From positions 1-48,991 of the forward strand of contig QMZE01000003.1 of the NCBI GenBank assembly GCA_003663025.1: a stretch of 48,991 nt of DNA, written 5' to 3'. Made by a program: the position numbers and the translations under genes. Positions 32,235 through 41,702 of this stretch are shown one piece after another; the stretch's first letter is position 1; every line of letters begins with the position of its first letter. Source of the stretch: Archaeoglobales archaeon. Its GTDB lineage: Archaea; Halobacteriota; Archaeoglobi; Archaeoglobales; Archaeoglobaceae. The notes below the pieces were generated by a model. That model searched no databases. It was not told where the DNA came from and saw only the letters and a program-made list of their open reading frames with translations.

Positions 32235-32396
32235 ATGGAGCTGTTGATATGGGAGAGACCCAAGAATACTTCGGAGAGCGATAGACTCGTTGAGTTGAGG
32301 TAGTGCCCGCTAGTGCAGAGCTTCATAGATGCGGTCAGATGCACCAACTGTCCGTACGCTAAAGATACGTCGGGAGAGTGCGGGTATGACTGTTAA
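32235..32396 (+). other. Small ORF with in-frame TAG at 32301-32303, followed by a four-Cys segment
   Basis: MELLIWERPKNTSESDRLVELR*CPLVQSFIDAVRCTNCPYAKDTSGECGYDC*. Confidence 0.4.
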
Positions 32397-32730
32397 GAAG
32401 TACCGGATCACTACCAAAGACCTCGATGTAGAGGTTGAAGCTGAGAGCAGAGAGGACGCCATACGCAACTTCTTCAGACTTCTGAAGGTGCTCTGGCACG
32501 AGTGGAAGGATAAGATAGGGCAGATAGCGTCGGTGCACGATGAGGGAGAGGAGTATCCGTTCAGATTAGTTCCGAGCCTCTACAACATGGGTCTGATAGA
32601 TGAGGAGACAGCTGTGGCAAACCTGCTGAGAGTATTCGAAGAACAGCCAACACCTGAGGCTATAAGCGACGCTAAGACCATGCTCTGGGTACTGGCTGAA
32701 GTAGACAGGTGGATGACAGAGGATGAGTGA
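32386..32730 (+). CDS. Hypothetical protein
   Basis: MTVKKYRITTKDLDVEVEAESREDAIRNFF... Confidence 0.5.
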   Translation: MTVKKYRITTKDLDVEVEAESREDAIRNFFRLLKVLWHEWKDKIGQIASVHDEGEEYPFRLVPSLYNMGLIDEETAVANLLRVFEEQPTPEAISDAKTMLWVLAEVDRWMTEDE

Positions 32731-32962
32731 AGAAGCCCACAACGAGGTATTAGACCTCTTAACTAAAGCATGGCTGAGATCTATAGACTCGGGAGACTAC
32801 TACCTGATAGGCGAGGACTTGGAGAGGCTCATACTGAAGCTCAGACCGCCTTATCTGCCGTGCATGAGGTGCGGTAGGAGGATGTCCTGGCTTAAATATC
32901 ATATCAGACAGGGCGTGTGCATGGAGTGCGCTGAAGAAATGTCTAAGGAGGCAGATGACTGA
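32723..32962 (+). CDS. Zinc-ribbon-like protein
   Basis: CMRCGRRMSWLKYHIRQGVCMECAEEM. Confidence 0.55.
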   Translation: MSEEAHNEVLDLLTKAWLRSIDSGDYYLIGEDLERLILKLRPPYLPCMRCGRRMSWLKYHIRQGVCMECAEEMSKEADD

Positions 32963-33135
32963 TGGGAGAGAGTCCGGCAATCAAAATGAGAGTATTTTCG
33001 AGAGCTCTCTCAGAAGCGGAGATCAAAGCGATATATGAAGGACGAATTAAGTCTCTCAGGTGCAGGCGGTGTGATCTCTGGTTTGTTAATAGGTCAGAAT
33101 TAATGATGCACATCTGGGAGGTGCATAGGAGGTGA
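32962..33135 (+). CDS. C2H2 zinc-finger protein
   Basis: LRCRRCDLWFVNRSELMMHIWEVHRR. Confidence 0.6.
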   Translation: MGESPAIKMRVFSRALSEAEIKAIYEGRIKSLRCRRCDLWFVNRSELMMHIWEVHRR

Positions 33136-33374
33136 AGCTTCCCGAAGACAAATGGGTGTGGGTGGCGTGGGGCTGGAGCCCATACGGTGAGAATGTGGAG
33201 ATTGTGTCGGACAGGTTCGATGTAGATCTGCTGAAGTGCAGGTGCCCTCAGTGTGGCTCCCGCGACGTTATGGTTCTAGAGGAAGAAAATGCAGTGCTCA
33301 TCATCTGCAGGAGCTGTGGAAAGAGAACCGCCTGTTCGAGAAAGCAGCTCTTGGAGGATGAGATGTGCCGATAG
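33132..33374 (+). CDS. Zinc-ribbon protein
   Basis: CRCPQCGSRDVMVLEEENAVLIICRSCGKR. Confidence 0.55.
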   Translation: MKLPEDKWVWVAWGWSPYGENVEIVSDRFDVDLLKCRCPQCGSRDVMVLEEENAVLIICRSCGKRTACSRKQLLEDEMCR

Positions 33375-33470
33375 CTCTCCTCATCCTTTTTCCTCATCAT
33401 CTTACCATTCGACTATTCCCATCCGAACGACATGCCCCCATCCGAGAAGTACAGGCAGGAGTGTGGGTAA

Positions 33471-33617
33471 ATGATCGAAATAAAGAAGTCAGGCGTGTAC
33501 TGGGAAGTAATAAAGGACGGACACCTGTTCTGTCTATGCAGGACTAAAGAGCTCGCCGAAGAAGTAAAGGAGGATCTCAGGAAGATTGAGAGAAGTCTGG
33601 ACAAGAAAAGGCGCTAG
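33471..33617 (+). CDS. Small hypothetical protein
   Basis: MIEIKKSGVYWEVIKDGHLFCLCRTKELAEEVKEDLRKIERSLDKKRR. Confidence 0.45.
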   Translation: MIEIKKSGVYWEVIKDGHLFCLCRTKELAEEVKEDLRKIERSLDKKRR

Positions 33618-33624
33618 GATAACG

Positions 33625-33804
33625 ATGCACAGAGCCACTAGAGAGCTGAAGTGCGATGGAGATTGCGGTTTTTATATTCAACCTAACGGGTATTATGTCG
33701 AGGTCAATACGCCTATTGAGACCAAGCTTGGGATCACTTATATAACTAAGAGGTACTGTTTAGAGTGCTGGAAAGTGTATAAGCACGAGTACTTGAGGGA
33801 GTGA
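33625..33804 (+). CDS. Cys-rich small protein
   Basis: MHRATRELKCDGDCGFYIQ...YCLECWK. Confidence 0.45.
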   Translation: MHRATRELKCDGDCGFYIQPNGYYVEVNTPIETKLGITYITKRYCLECWKVYKHEYLRE

Positions 33805-33805
33805 T

Positions 33806-34327
33806 ATGCCACGCAAGAAGTCTCACTCAAGGCTCGGCAAGACATTTGAGTACGAGGTATCGAGATCATTAAAAGCTTTTAAGAACAGGCATCCCAACAC
33901 GTTCTTCTGGCACAGACTGAGCGACACCATGAGCTACATTCAAGTACCGAATGTGGTAATACCCAAGCAACCCGGAGACTTCATAGCGCTCTACAGAGGC
34001 ATGTTCTACCTCATCGAGTGCAAGTCCATGCACGTCGACAGGTTTGACATGGACCACCTGCTACCTCACCAGAGAGAGGGGTTAGCACAAGTAGTGAAAG
34101 CTGGAGGAAGAGGAGTCTTATTGTTCAGCTTCAGGAAGAAAAGGCCTGTAGCATGCTATGCGGTCCACTACTTCGATTACAAAGTCCTCGAAGATGCGCT
34201 GAGGGGAGAGAGAAAGAGCATACCGAGAGATGCACTTGAGAGGATAGGAATTAAGCTTGACAGGATACCTCGCGTAGGATGGGATCTCTCTAAGGTATTT
34301 ATACCCAGAACGAGAATAAAGGAGTGA
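33806..34327 (+). CDS. Holliday junction resolvase-like (Hjc/RecU-type) nuclease
   Basis: GKTFEYEVSRSLKAF...PGDFIALYRGMFYLIECKS PD-(D/E)XK. Confidence 0.65.
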   Translation: MPRKKSHSRLGKTFEYEVSRSLKAFKNRHPNTFFWHRLSDTMSYIQVPNVVIPKQPGDFIALYRGMFYLIECKSMHVDRFDMDHLLPHQREGLAQVVKAGGRGVLLFSFRKKRPVACYAVHYFDYKVLEDALRGERKSIPRDALERIGIKLDRIPRVGWDLSKVFIPRTRIKE

Positions 34328-34333
34328 TGAGAT

Positions 34334-34639
34334 ATGAGAGAAGCAGAGATAGATAAGCTGATAAGGAGCAAGCCCAACGTCTTGAGCTGGAGAGACGACC
34401 TGACGAAGGTGAAGAACGGAAGGGACACAGGCGAACCTTGTATTACGGTGTTCGTTGCGAGGAAAGTAAAGGCATCGGAGCTCAGACCAGACGAGCTGAT
34501 ACCTCCAGAGATAGACGGTAAGAAGACAGACGTGGTGGAGCTCGCACCAGAGGACTTTGAAATAGGAGAAACTAAAGTTGGCAAACTACCTCCCAGCGTT
34601 CAGAAGAGGATAGCGGGAGGAGTGAAGGACTTTGAGTAG
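34334..34639 (+). CDS. Small propeptide/inhibitor-like protein preceding papain-like protease
   Basis: KPNVLSWRDDLTKVKNGRDTGEPCITVFVARKVKASELRPDELIPPEIDGKKTDVVE. Confidence 0.5.
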   Translation: MREAEIDKLIRSKPNVLSWRDDLTKVKNGRDTGEPCITVFVARKVKASELRPDELIPPEIDGKKTDVVELAPEDFEIGETKVGKLPPSVQKRIAGGVKDFE

Positions 34640-35318
34640 AGCTGACTGGAGGAAGTACTGCCCTCCGATAAGAGACCAGGGCGCATGTGGCTCCTGCACA
34701 GCATTTGGCACAATTGGAGTCATCGAAACGGTCTTGAGAAAGCTCGGTAAAGAAGTGGATTTATCGGAGGCTCACTTGTTCTTCTGCGGAGGAGGAAGTT
34801 GCCAGTTCGGTGCATCACTCTATGATATATTAGACCAAGCTGAAAATGGGATATGCACCGAGAAGTGTTGGCCTTACGAGGCGAGACAGCAGAGGTGCAT
34901 ACCGTGCTGGAGGTGGCGGAAGGGTGCCTACAGAATCCGAACCTGGAAGAAGCTGATGGACGAAGAGGAGATCAAGGAGGTACTGAAGCGTAAACCGCTG
35001 GTATCAGTCATGGCCGTGTATCAGTCCTTCCTCCACTACAGGAGAGGAATCTATCATCCCCTCAAGAACGATCCCTTCGTGGGATTCCACTGCATAGCCG
35101 TGGTGGGATACGACGACGAGAAGCAAGCGTGGCTGATAAGGAACAGCTGGGGTGAGGAGTGGGGAATGAACGGTTATGCATGGGTAAAGTACGACACCTG
35201 TCTGATGTACGCTATGTACGAGCTCGAAGTGGATCCTCGGCCGATCGAGGAACCTCGATTCAGTCTCTTAGAGCTTTTAGTGAACTTTCTCATCCGAATC
35301 ATCCGTTGCCTACATTGA
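34632..35318 (+). CDS. Papain-like (C1A) cysteine protease with hydrophobic C-terminus
   Basis: PPIRDQGACGSCTAF, GFHCIAVVGYDD, WLIRNSWGEEWGMNGYAWV. Confidence 0.9.
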   Translation: MSRADWRKYCPPIRDQGACGSCTAFGTIGVIETVLRKLGKEVDLSEAHLFFCGGGSCQFGASLYDILDQAENGICTEKCWPYEARQQRCIPCWRWRKGAYRIRTWKKLMDEEEIKEVLKRKPLVSVMAVYQSFLHYRRGIYHPLKNDPFVGFHCIAVVGYDDEKQAWLIRNSWGEEWGMNGYAWVKYDTCLMYAMYELEVDPRPIEEPRFSLLELLVNFLIRIIRCLH

Positions 35319-35567
35319 GTCTATGATTTCCCTCAAGACCGACTTTATATCTCCCGTCTCAAGCCTCCTTATGAGCTTCTCCTTCTCCTTCTTCTTGATC
35401 TGTTCTATGCACTCCTTTAGCTCTGCCTCGTCTCCCTCATAGTGAAGGGTGAATACTTCGTCGCCCGGATTCCTCTCTGCATACTCAACATCCACTCCAG
35501 CATCTCTCAGAGCCCTCAAAACCTGAGGGATCTTTTCAGGTCTTATCTTAATTCTCGTTCTTCTCAT
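35310..35567 (-). CDS. Small hypothetical protein at the end of the tail operon
   Basis: MRRTRIKIRPEKIPQVLRALRDAGVDVEYAERN... Confidence 0.5.
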   Translation of the reverse strand: MRRTRIKIRPEKIPQVLRALRDAGVDVEYAERNPGDEVFTLHYEGDEAELKECIEQIKKKEKEKLIRRLETGDIKSVLREIIDSM

Positions 35568-38428
35568 GGCACGTCCTCCAGATAGCTCACACCTCTGACG
35601 TCTGAAGCGGGATACCTCATCCATGCAGTCGGATTAGTCATGCTCGTTGAGTTACCGCACCCAAAGCGGTATTCAAGTTCTAATGTTTCATTCTCGCTCC
35701 CGAGGTAATCCAGTGCATCGCTCCAGACCTCCTCGAAGCTCGTACTGCTTCCTCTCTGCACCATCACAAATGGAACATTCGACAGATATGCGCATCCGTG
35801 CCAGAACTCAACGTTAAATCCCGAGTCGAGCATTTCAATATCGATTCTGTAAATATTACTTTTATTTGGATTTCCAACTTGGCTCATTTCACTGAAGGGC
35901 TTGACAACTGCACCGTAACCTTGTACACTCACATCGAAATAGAAGTAATCAGAAGTTGAACTCATGAGCTTTATCCTTATATTCCATGAATTCGATCCGC
36001 TAACGTAGTAGTCCATACCAAAATAGTCGTAGGCACTCCAGTCTCTGCCGCCTGGCGGGATCGTTAAGTGCAGTATCCAGCGCTCGTACCCTGCGCCTGG
36101 AGTGCTTGTGGAAGATACCCGTCTAGATGAATGCTCCCTCGTGTGTAGATAAGGATAGGAGCTATTCGTATCGGTATCGTAAGTATAGTCTCCGCTTCCT
36201 ATCTGCTCAAGGGAAGCCGTGAACCCTCCGCTGAGGATCGTCCTGCTTACTGTTTGGCCTCCAAAGATTACGAACACATCGCAGAACATGTAAGTGCCAC
36301 CGGTTTCGCACTTCAGCTCCGCTCCTAGCTTCCTCAGCCGATATCTGAGCTTCTCTTCGGCGAGGATCTCCCGCGTGTATGGCGAGGTTCCATACTCATG
36401 CTTGTAGTCGCTGTCTATGCTCGCTGAGTATTCCTTGAACTTCGTATAGAGAAATTCGACGCTCTTAGTACCGATCGTGGGTGCAACCTTGTCGATGGAG
36501 ACTGCCTGAGCCACTATCTTCTCAGTCGTTACGCTGTTGGCCGAGAGCTTTTCAGCCGTGACCGCACCCGCGTTGAGTTTCTCCGTGGTGACCGCTCCGG
36601 CTGATAATTTCTCGGTCGTAACTGCACCCGCACTCAAATGCTCGGTCTGGATCGCACCTGCGGATATCTTCTCAGCCGTGACGACATTTGCCGCTAGCTT
36701 CTCGGTCGTCACCGCCTCAGCGCTGAGGTGATCGGTTTGTATCGCGCCTGAGGCTATCTTTGATCCTTCTATTGACCCATCGTTTATTTTAGATCCGTCC
36801 AAGTCCGTGATATAGATATCTCCTATCGGAAACTTCGGAATGTAGCAGACGATACTACCGTCATAGAATCTGAGCTGATTTAGATCGCTCCTCCACCACA
36901 GCCTCCCCGCCACGAGAGCCGGATCTGAAGTCAGTCTATCAAGATTGATTTTTTCGGTGGTGATTGAGCTCGCCGCTATCTTCTCGGAGGTGACCGCTCC
37001 TGCGACCAGCTTCTCCGTGGTTATCGAGTTCGCAGCTATCTTCTCAGCCGTCACCGAGTTAGCCTTGAGCTTCGGCGTGGAGATGGAGTCGTCAGCTATT
37101 TTCGTCTCCGTTATCACGCCGTCAAGAAGCTGATCCGTTTCTTTTACGAGAGGCCTGTTCGATCCGTCAACGTAACTGGCACTCGTCTTCTTGTACGAAG
37201 ATCCGTCCTGAATATCGTCTATCGTTCCCTGAAGCTTGCCCAGTTCCGACGACGCTACGAATACCCACTCAGACCCGTTCCATCTGTAGAACTTGCCCTC
37301 GTCGCTCCTGTAGAAGATATCGCCAACTGATGGAGATGAGGGAAATGAGTTGCCTTCACCAGAGGTCTTCGCTATCTTGTCCCACGAGGAGCCGTTGTAC
37401 CTGAAGCACGTGTCTAAGTCGGTTCTGTAGAAGAGCTGACCGGGAGAGGGATTGGAGGGAAATGAAGTGCCTGATGGTACCTCCAGATGCGATGAGACTA
37501 TGTAGATGCCCAGCTCCTCCAAGTTCGAGAAGTGGTTCCTTATCCTGTCCATTATCGTCTTGTCCTTGGTCTCAAGCTCGACTTCCACCCGATCTATCTT
37601 CTTCGTTATTCGAGCTATTTTATAAGAGGATGACAGGCTCCTCGTCTCGTCGTAGACCGTGATCCTGTCTCCAGAGTTGAGATATGCTCCTTCGTCTATC
37701 ATCAGAATTATCTTACTGCTCGAAGCTTCGGTATTGAGCTCGCTGAGCTTCCTCTGGGCTATGTTCTGAAGCGTGGTCAGATCAGTGGCTTTCCTCTCGA
37801 AGAACACTTTAACCCTGTCGCCCGATCCGGCTTCGGCGACTATCTCATTCCCATCTCTGTCATATCCCCTGACTATCACCTTGTTGTAGATTCTGGCCCT
37901 GTTTATTTCGCGCTTGCCTATAGAGGTCGGAGATACCTCGCCTCTGTCTTCACCCTTGTCTCCTATGTTGAACTTACCGTCTGATGTCCAGAAGTCTTTG
38001 TTGAGGCAGTAGGCTAAGAATGTGGCGGCAATCCAACAATCAGTACTTATGAACTTGACCGATACGGAGTCGGATGGACACTCACCAGCGCTCACTCCAG
38101 CGCTTGCGCATATATCTGAAAGTATGGTGCTAGCTGGGGTATTCGTGTAGTCTCCCGAGTGTATCTTCCCGTCCATGCTGTAGTAAACGCTATCGTAGGC
38201 TATCGCCTTCAAGACCTGAGCTTCGTACTTCGCACCCGTGAGCGTACCTTCGAATACCGTTGTACCGTCGTATTTGATAACTACTGATCTATCAGATCCT
38301 ACCAGATCTCTATTATCGTCAGTATTAGGAAGACTAAATCGGGCATAGCGTATGCCGTCAAGCTCATCAACTATCTTATCAAGACGAGCATCTACAAGCT
38401 CACCGTCTATGTAGATCTCCCAGCTCAT
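35564..38428 (-). CDS. Baseplate hub / tail fibre fusion with VTTEKL repeats
   Basis: gpD/hub-like N-terminus; FPSSPSVGDIFYRSDEGKFYRWNGSEWVFVAS repeats; AGAVTTEKLSAGAVTTEKL repeats. Confidence 0.7.
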   Translation of the reverse strand: MSWEIYIDGELVDARLDKIVDELDGIRYARFSLPNTDDNRDLVGSDRSVVIKYDGTTVFEGTLTGAKYEAQVLKAIAYDSVYYSMDGKIHSGDYTNTPASTILSDICASAGVSAGECPSDSVSVKFISTDCWIAATFLAYCLNKDFWTSDGKFNIGDKGEDRGEVSPTSIGKREINRARIYNKVIVRGYDRDGNEIVAEAGSGDRVKVFFERKATDLTTLQNIAQRKLSELNTEASSSKIILMIDEGAYLNSGDRITVYDETRSLSSSYKIARITKKIDRVEVELETKDKTIMDRIRNHFSNLEELGIYIVSSHLEVPSGTSFPSNPSPGQLFYRTDLDTCFRYNGSSWDKIAKTSGEGNSFPSSPSVGDIFYRSDEGKFYRWNGSEWVFVASSELGKLQGTIDDIQDGSSYKKTSASYVDGSNRPLVKETDQLLDGVITETKIADDSISTPKLKANSVTAEKIAANSITTEKLVAGAVTSEKIAASSITTEKINLDRLTSDPALVAGRLWWRSDLNQLRFYDGSIVCYIPKFPIGDIYITDLDGSKINDGSIEGSKIASGAIQTDHLSAEAVTTEKLAANVVTAEKISAGAIQTEHLSAGAVTTEKLSAGAVTTEKLNAGAVTAEKLSANSVTTEKIVAQAVSIDKVAPTIGTKSVEFLYTKFKEYSASIDSDYKHEYGTSPYTREILAEEKLRYRLRKLGAELKCETGGTYMFCDVFVIFGGQTVSRTILSGGFTASLEQIGSGDYTYDTDTNSSYPYLHTREHSSRRVSSTSTPGAGYERWILHLTIPPGGRDWSAYDYFGMDYYVSGSNSWNIRIKLMSSTSDYFYFDVSVQGYGAVVKPFSEMSQVGNPNKSNIYRIDIEMLDSGFNVEFWHGCAYLSNVPFVMVQRGSSTSFEEVWSDALDYLGSENETLELEYRFGCGNSTSMTNPTAWMRYPASDVRGVSYLEDVP

Positions 38429-41061
38429 CGCCTATACACCTTGTACCGCTTGGTGAATGTCCTCATCGCGTTGTGGGCTAGATCTTGGGGTAGTGACTCG
38501 CCGTTTCCAATTGGCACGATGAGGAAGTAGTCGACGTAGATCGAGTTTGTATTCGTAGTTCTCTTCCAAGCGTTAAAATTAACTTGATCACCAGACTCAT
38601 CATCTGTTAAATCGAAGACCACACTATAATATGCAAAAGAGCTTGTGAGTGTAAAGGTTGCAGTAGTCCTCTCTTCATTTAGAAATCTCGAATCGGTTGA
38701 GTTAAAGACTTCGACCCCTAAATCATTCGAAACTTGATTCGTATCTTTTGCTCTTACGAAAAGCAGATACCGTCCTTTTGGCAATTTATTTAAAATATCT
38801 GTTAGAGAAAACTGAATTTGTTCGTACTGCGCATCCAACAGTATCGAGTCTCCACTGTCATCTGTTTGTGTTGTATCGGTTGTAGCTCCGTTCATAAGCG
38901 TCGCATTCTCAGCTTCCTTGAAGAGATTGGAGACTTTGTTGAAAGGAACTAAAGCAAGGAAAGCTTTGTCAGACTCTGCGAAGTGAATCAGTAATCGGTA
39001 AGCCGAATCGAATTCCAAATCTCGCTTCTTATTATTCCCAGCAATAAGGAGACAAAGCTCCGAAGTAGTAAAAGCACATCCAAAATTGTCGTTATCGAGT
39101 AAATCTTGGAATGTAATTGATAATGCTTTATCGCCAACTATATCGTCGGCGTGAAACGCATAGTCCACAATGTAATTATTGAAGTGAAGTTTTCTTGAAG
39201 GATAATCGTTTTGTGCTTCCAGAAACTCAAAGTCTAATCGATACGAACCTCTTTTCAGCCTCAAGCCAATTTTCCGATCAGAATAACCTGTCTTAGGCGA
39301 GTAAAACGTCACGTATACTTCTTCGGTAGTTATACTCTCGACTTTTAAGTTTTCCCACCAATCATGCCCATACCACATAATCTTCCAAGGCCCAGCCCAT
39401 TCTCCATTCCAATAACTTGCGTATAAAATCGAGTCCGAGTTCTGGAATTTAACTCGAATTAATCCATTCTCAATTACGCAATCTCCCACGAACTGATGGT
39501 TCACGTCGAAGACTCTTTGCCAATCGCTCTCATCATCGCTTCCCATCGTATCATAGACCTTCACTTCGCCCCGGTCATTGCCTCCATCGAACTTCCACTC
39601 GCCGACCAAGCCGTCAGTCACTTCGCCTCCGTTGTACAGCGTTTGAATTTCGCTCTCGCTTAGTGCGCGGTTGTAAATGCGGACTTCATCAATGAGACCA
39701 TATCCATAGTCATCCCCTTGAGATTTGCATAAAACTAACGGATAACCTTCGAACACATCCAATTGTTCAAACGTATCCGTTCGTTGGGTATCGAGTTCTC
39801 CATTCACGAATGTTTTTATATCTCCGCTTCTAATGGAAATTGCAAAATGATACCATTTGTTCGCTTCATAGAATATTGAAGTCCAATAAATTTCTTTAGT
39901 TGGAGTGCAGAAACCCCAATAAATCTTCCCGTCATGCTCAAGTAAAATTCTTACTGTATAATTGCGAAAAACTACTCTGCTACCTTTATAAACATATAAT
40001 TTTTTATTCGTTGCGAAAGGATAGAACCACCCCACAAGAGTTACTTCATTAGGCGTTTGAATACTCGAAGAATCGACTATTTCTACATAATCATCCTCCC
40101 CATCAAACTCAAGGCACTTGCCGAACTTTCCATTCCTTCGCCATGTCGCTCCATGCACCGTTCCGTGATTCCCATTTCCTGAAGTATCCCATGCGCGTTT
40201 GAGTAGCTCCTCTCCCTCGCCTCTGTAAGCGTCGTCATCGAGATCGTATACAACCTTGAAGTCTGGATAGGTGACGCGGACGAAATCACTGCTGACGGTT
40301 CGGTTAGTTGTTTCCGCATTATGGAACAAGAAATGAACGTATCCGCTATCGAATAGCAAATCTAATTCAAACGGACTACCGGAGACTTCATCGCTTGATT
40401 CATTAATGCTTCCAGTTCCATCATGAAAGTAGAAGTGCGTATGGTTATGTCCACTTTTATTCTCTTCGAATTTAATGCGAAATGTTCCCTCCGAACTAGA
40501 GATCGTCGTCGTTGTTAACAGTTGAATCCAAGGTCCCGAAACTCTTTTATATATTTCGATCTCGTATTCTGTTGTCGTTGCAATTATTCTGAGCAGTATG
40601 GCATTCGAATGAGCATCCGGTGCTTCGTTGTTTTGATCCGAAATAACAAAGTCAAACCAAAATGAATCACTACTTGCGAGAGAAGGTAATTTTAAGTGAA
40701 CATCAATAATGGTCTCGTCGAGAAGAGGAATTTTCGATCGTGTTGAAATCCATCCTTTTCGAAAAGTTCCTCCAGAATCGCTTCTTCCCGTCAGCTCCAA
40801 GCTTCCCGATCCATTCAGCTTCGCCGTAAATTCTTGTATGCTTCCGTCATCGCCCTTCTTCCACATTCCCTCGAGTACTTCACCGACGAACTCATCACCT
40901 CCGAACAGTGGAACGATTACTTCAGCTCCGTCCTTGCCGTGTCTGTAGAAGTACCAATCAACTGGGATCTCTTGCGTTGAAGTTTTGATCCGGATATTCT
41001 TTGCCCCGGGGGGAAGCGCAATTTCGTAATTAGGCACTTTCCTCAGCCTCCAGATCTTCAT
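38425..41061 (-). CDS. Minor tail protein with LamG/concanavalin-like domain
   Basis: GNGNHGTVHGATWRRNGKFGKCLEFDGEDDYVEI...GLIDEVRIYNRALSESEIQTLYNGG. Confidence 0.75.
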   Translation of the reverse strand: MKIWRLRKVPNYEIALPPGAKNIRIKTSTQEIPVDWYFYRHGKDGAEVIVPLFGGDEFVGEVLEGMWKKGDDGSIQEFTAKLNGSGSLELTGRSDSGGTFRKGWISTRSKIPLLDETIIDVHLKLPSLASSDSFWFDFVISDQNNEAPDAHSNAILLRIIATTTEYEIEIYKRVSGPWIQLLTTTTISSSEGTFRIKFEENKSGHNHTHFYFHDGTGSINESSDEVSGSPFELDLLFDSGYVHFLFHNAETTNRTVSSDFVRVTYPDFKVVYDLDDDAYRGEGEELLKRAWDTSGNGNHGTVHGATWRRNGKFGKCLEFDGEDDYVEIVDSSSIQTPNEVTLVGWFYPFATNKKLYVYKGSRVVFRNYTVRILLEHDGKIYWGFCTPTKEIYWTSIFYEANKWYHFAISIRSGDIKTFVNGELDTQRTDTFEQLDVFEGYPLVLCKSQGDDYGYGLIDEVRIYNRALSESEIQTLYNGGEVTDGLVGEWKFDGGNDRGEVKVYDTMGSDDESDWQRVFDVNHQFVGDCVIENGLIRVKFQNSDSILYASYWNGEWAGPWKIMWYGHDWWENLKVESITTEEVYVTFYSPKTGYSDRKIGLRLKRGSYRLDFEFLEAQNDYPSRKLHFNNYIVDYAFHADDIVGDKALSITFQDLLDNDNFGCAFTTSELCLLIAGNNKKRDLEFDSAYRLLIHFAESDKAFLALVPFNKVSNLFKEAENATLMNGATTDTTQTDDSGDSILLDAQYEQIQFSLTDILNKLPKGRYLLFVRAKDTNQVSNDLGVEVFNSTDSRFLNEERTTATFTLTSSFAYYSVVFDLTDDESGDQVNFNAWKRTTNTNSIYVDYFLIVPIGNGESLPQDLAHNAMRTFTKRYKVYRR

Positions 41062-41281
41062 TTAGAGGCACGTACTCGTCAGCTAAGTCAGCGAACAGTT
41101 CAGTCCTCTTCTTGTTCACCACCTTCTTCACGTAGCTGAGGAAAGCTTCTCTGTCCTCGAATGACAGAAGCTCGTCAACCGTCTTCTTGATGGTCAGCCG
41201 GTGTATCTTGCCTCTGAAGTCGAACTCCACCTCGAATACCACCGTATCGCCCTCTCTTCCTATACCTACTATCTTTATCAC
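41030..41281 (-). CDS. Small tail-associated protein
   Basis: 83-aa ORF in the tail operon. Confidence 0.45.
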   Translation of the reverse strand: MIKIVGIGREGDTVVFEVEFDFRGKIHRLTIKKTVDELLSFEDREAFLSYVKKVVNKKRTELFADLADEYVPLNEDLEAEESA

Positions 41282-41291
41282 CTACACCACC

Positions 41292-41702
41292 TCATATATT
41301 CCAATCATTCGTTACCTTGCTTAAATTAGTTACCCTGTAGCCCTGGGTATGAGAGCCAAGACCGCCGTATAAGTACAGCTCAACTTTGACCAGCTTGTAG
41401 CCCGGTGGTCCACCTCTCTTGTCCTCAGATATTGCGCTGATGAAGTAGAAGCCATCGTACTCGGTATCATCACTTACTACTCTGATCGGCTGAACCAGTG
41501 TATTCCTCTCAAGCTCCATAAGCTCAACTGAAGTGGTCTCTGACAGGTGAGCTTCGAGGGACAGGACTAGCGGTTTAGATCCCAAGGAGTAGATGAACGG
41601 GTTCTGGTTTACTATCGGGATCGACTTGAGCGACTGAGAGCTCTTCCTCGACACCTTCCGGGGATTCCTGTCAAGCTCTATTGATCCCAGATGCCAGGTC
41701 AT
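41292..41702 (-). CDS. Distal tail-like protein
   Basis: Position after tape measure; 136 aa beta-rich. Confidence 0.4.
   Translation of the reverse strand: MTWHLGSIELDRNPRKVSRKSSQSLKSIPIVNQNPFIYSLGSKPLVLSLEAHLSETTSVELMELERNTLVQPIRVVSDDTEYDGFYFISAISEDKRGGPPGYKLVKVELYLYGGLGSHTQGYRVTNLSKVTNDWNI

Noticed and set aside
32301-32303. Genome-wide TAG reassignment (e.g. pyrrolysine code)
   Set aside because: TAG is used as an ordinary stop for many genes (e.g. 366-368, 590-592), so only a local effect is considered
36537-37133. Repeat-rich plus-strand ORFs
   Set aside because: Antisense to the VTTEKL repeats of the tail fibre gene
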